DNA of 64,000 bases from assembly GCA_020631355.1 (NCBI GenBank), contig JAHDHL010000001.1, positions 111,616-175,615 on the forward strand. Direction: 5' to 3'. Shown piece after piece: positions 61,948-64,000 of the stretch. The notes beneath the pieces were generated by a model. It did not search any database. It worked only from the letters and a program-made list of their open reading frames with translations, and was not told the origin of the DNA. The position numbers were made by a program, and so were the translations under genes. Origin of the DNA: Saprospiraceae bacterium. Lineage in GTDB: Bacteria > Bacteroidota > Bacteroidia > Chitinophagales > Saprospiraceae. Numbering within the stretch: position 1 is the first letter of the stretch; every line of letters begins with the position of its first letter.

Positions 61948-64000
61948 TTAATTCATGATATAATCGTAGCTGCCCTTGGGTATTTTTATTCTTAGCTTAT
62001 TGCCTGTTAGGCTGATATCACTATTACCTAACTTTGACTTCAGTTTCCGATTGAGTAGGAATTCGGGCAATTCCAAGTCTATTGGTGCTTCTCCATTCTT
62101 ATTGAAAATAATGATAGCCACCTCATCAAAATAAACCCTGGCATAGGCCATCACATCCTTTTCTGTCCTGAGCATGTAGGTATCACCATAAATCAGGGCA
62201 AGGCTATTCTTTCGGGCTTGGGTCAATTCCTTGACCTTTTCCCTCAAGGCCGTTTCTTCCTCAGCCAGATCATCGAAACGCATCATTCTTCTATTATCGG
62301 GATCGGAGGCTCCTACCATTCCAATCTCATCTCCATAATAGATGACAGGAACTCCCGGAACAGACATTAGGAATGCATGCATGTTAGCCAGTTTCTGATA
62401 TCCTTTCTTGTCCTTTACCTCTATCTTCCTGGCAAAACCAGCTTCCTTGGCATCCTCATCAAATGCTACTGCTCCACTAGCCAACCCCATGAATCTGGTT
62501 TGGTCATGATTCCCTGAGATATTCCCCATCGTAGAATGGTAACCATAGTAGTCGAATGTTTCCCGCATCGCATTTGAAATATTCAATAGAGAGGCATCAT
62601 CCTTGGCGAATACATCCCTGGCAGTAAAGTGAATATTGAAATCGAATTGTGACTCGACCATCCCCGAACTAATGTAGGATGAAATCAACTCATGGCTTCC
62701 GTATGTCTCTCCAATCTGATAGATATCACGACCTTCTTCCGCTATGATTTCCTTTTTTATCTTTTTGGTTAGGAATCTCCAGAATTCTTCCGGGATATGT
62801 TTTGTTGCATCATGCCGATAACCATCCAGATTGAATTTTTTCAGCCAATAGAATGCAGAATCCGCCTGAACCTCGATGACTTCGGGATTGGACAAATCCA
62901 ATGTGGGGATATGCATATCGAACCAAGTCGTTAATCTTTGTTCCTCCCAAATCCTGATATTCTTTGTTCCGTCCGGCAAATCGACAGCAGTGACCCATTC
63001 CGGATTATTCTGATAAATCGGGTGTAGGATATGAACATGATTACACACATAATCCAAAAGGACATTCATATCATTTTCATGAGCGGTCCTCACTAATTCG
63101 TGCATGGTTTCATCATCACCAAAACGATGGTCTACCTTGGAGGAAGAAATGGGCCAATAGCCATGATATCCTGAATAATACCGCTTGGGTTCAGGATATT
63201 CCTGATAGGCTTCCAATGGATTTTGGGTAATGGGCGAGAGCCAAAGCGTATTCATTCCCATTTCCTTGAAATATCCATCCTTAATTTTCTGTGTGATGCC
63301 CTTTAGGTCTCCGCCCATATAATTCTGGATGGGTTCCAGCCGATCATCATCCAAGGGTTCATCATTGGACTTATCCCCATTATTGAACCGGTCCACCAGG
63401 GGAAAATACATCATCATTGCTTCCTTATCCATCCTTTGGATGTCCTTAGTATCACTCAATGGCTTGCCATATTCCAATGGAATTTTCAAATCATTCGATA
63501 AGCCATTCTCATTATAAGCATAAACCCTAATGAAAGAACGCTTCATGGATTCCGAATTATTGGGGATAGGAACAGACATTCCTGATTCATTGATTTCTAC
63601 GGGCAGCTTGTAATTCTCCCAATACGCCAAAACCTGTGTGGGTTTCAGAGTAAATCCGATCGTGATATTTTGGTTATCGAATTGCTTTGTGTAGAGGAAC
63701 GGAATGGTATTCAAATCGGGTTTTTTCACTTCCAAGAGAGAGTTATAACCACCGATGTTATTACTGATTTTTTCCGGATTAGCAGGGTCCAGAATCCAAG
63801 CTCCATCAACCACAATCTTATAAGGGTAACGCCCGGGATTCAGACTCAAATCCGCATACCATGTATTTCCCTCCTGTGTCATGGGAGAGTTATTCGGATT
63901 CCAGTTATTAAGATCGCCTACCAACTGGACTTTCTTCACATTCTTCCCCTCAGGTACCTCATATTCAACCCTTACGGTTTGTCGGAGGGATTTTTTGACT
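61948..64000 (-). CDS. GH13 family glycosidase, 5' end cut off by the window
   Basis: The reading frame stays open to base 64000, so the N terminus is missing; at least 683 residues are seen. An internal GTG at 63939 is not the true start, because the frame continues upstream with an ordinary E-set domain (VEYEVPEGKN into VKKVQLVGDLNNWNPNN). That CBM48-like domain (LVGDLNNWNP, YPYKIVVDGAWILDP) is followed by a second beta domain and the GH13 barrel. Region I is DYVCNH, II DGYRHDATKH (nucleophile Asp), III IGETYG and IV GNHDQTRF. The maltogenic-type C-terminal domain ends near the stop. It belongs to the neopullulanase/alpha-glucosidase group. Export signal not visible. Confidence 0.85.
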   Translation of the reverse strand, partial: VKKSLRQTVRVEYEVPEGKNVKKVQLVGDLNNWNPNNSPMTQEGNTWYADLSLNPGRYPYKIVVDGAWILDPANPEKISNNIGGYNSLLEVKKPDLNTIPFLYTKQFDNQNITIGFTLKPTQVLAYWENYKLPVEINESGMSVPIPNNSESMKRSFIRVYAYNENGLSNDLKIPLEYGKPLSDTKDIQRMDKEAMMMYFPLVDRFNNGDKSNDEPLDDDRLEPIQNYMGGDLKGITQKIKDGYFKEMGMNTLWLSPITQNPLEAYQEYPEPKRYYSGYHGYWPISSSKVDHRFGDDETMHELVRTAHENDMNVLLDYVCNHVHILHPIYQNNPEWVTAVDLPDGTKNIRIWEEQRLTTWFDMHIPTLDLSNPEVIEVQADSAFYWLKKFNLDGYRHDATKHIPEEFWRFLTKKIKKEIIAEEGRDIYQIGETYGSHELISSYISSGMVESQFDFNIHFTARDVFAKDDASLLNISNAMRETFDYYGYHSTMGNISGNHDQTRFMGLASGAVAFDEDAKEAGFARKIEVKDKKGYQKLANMHAFLMSVPGVPVIYYGDEIGMVGASDPDNRRMMRFDDLAEEETALREKVKELTQARKNSLALIYGDTYMLRTEKDVMAYARVYFDEVAIIIFNKNGEAPIDLELPEFLLNRKLKSKLGNSDISLTGNKLRIKIPKGSYDYIMN

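Overview
The window looks like chromosome from a gliding or surface-living member of Bacteroidota, most likely Saprospiria/Saprospiraceae. The direct evidence is: three type IX secretion/gliding genes (porX, gldD, sprA); five secreted proteins ending in T9SS sorting domains; promoter boxes of the Bacteroidota form TAnnTTTG; a near absence of Shine-Dalgarno sequences; a short F1 epsilon subunit; and a carotenoid cassette (CrtD, CruF, CrtZ) of the kind that makes saproxanthin-like pigments. The family assignment is inference. I see no tRNA, rRNA, CRISPR, prophage or insertion sequence.

Layout. 0-8 kb: porX, ybaB, a T9SS type-B LamG protein, a small P-loop kinase, and a 1202-residue secreted protein with a lamin-tail domain. 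8-11 kb: carotenoid tailoring genes, then a 590-base gap holding three successive hairpins behind a -7 box, a candidate small RNA. 11-16.8 kb: small conserved proteins, the rpsF-rpsR-rplI operon, and heptose genes (GHMP kinase plus gmhA). 16.8-25.8 kb, all minus strand: two FKBP lipoproteins carrying five FKBP domains, a soluble TPR histidine kinase, a sulfotransferase, a DUF4129 protein, a SpoIIM-fusion membrane protein and an orphan. 26-33 kb: an orphan, the heptose nucleotidyltransferase, a flippase-like membrane protein, panD, an orphan membrane protein, a radical SAM/SPASM enzyme and two exported repeat proteins. 33-40 kb: an HAD phosphatase-like protein, a mitochondrial-type citrate synthase, an MDR reductase, gldD, an M28 peptidase and dnaB, followed by a 760-base gap with a perfect inverted pair of DnaA boxes. 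40-50 kb: sprA, ruvA, atpC and atpD. 50-64 kb, all minus strand: an amylolytic locus with four GH13 enzymes, an MFS sugar transporter, a T9SS protein with repeated beta domains and an FG-GAP protein. The right edge cuts the first GH13 gene.

How it fits together. SprA is the T9SS outer-membrane channel, PorX its response regulator, and GldD a lipoprotein needed for secretion and gliding. The secreted proteins here are cargo, including one cell-surface amylase and its companion. The starch genes appear to divide work between surface (T9SS), envelope and an inner-membrane sugar permease, and two of their intergenic gaps share an inverted repeat built around TAG-ATG-CTA. Heptose genes in three places, with the sulfotransferase, suggest a heptose-containing surface glycan.

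Nothing here is clearly a wholly new system. The best candidates for new biology are the putative structured RNA at about 10.96-11.09 kb, the shared operator-like repeats in the amylolytic locus, the DnaA-box pair beside dnaB, the five-domain FKBP pair, and the SpoIIM fusion paired with DUF4129 but lacking visible MoxR/DUF58 partners.
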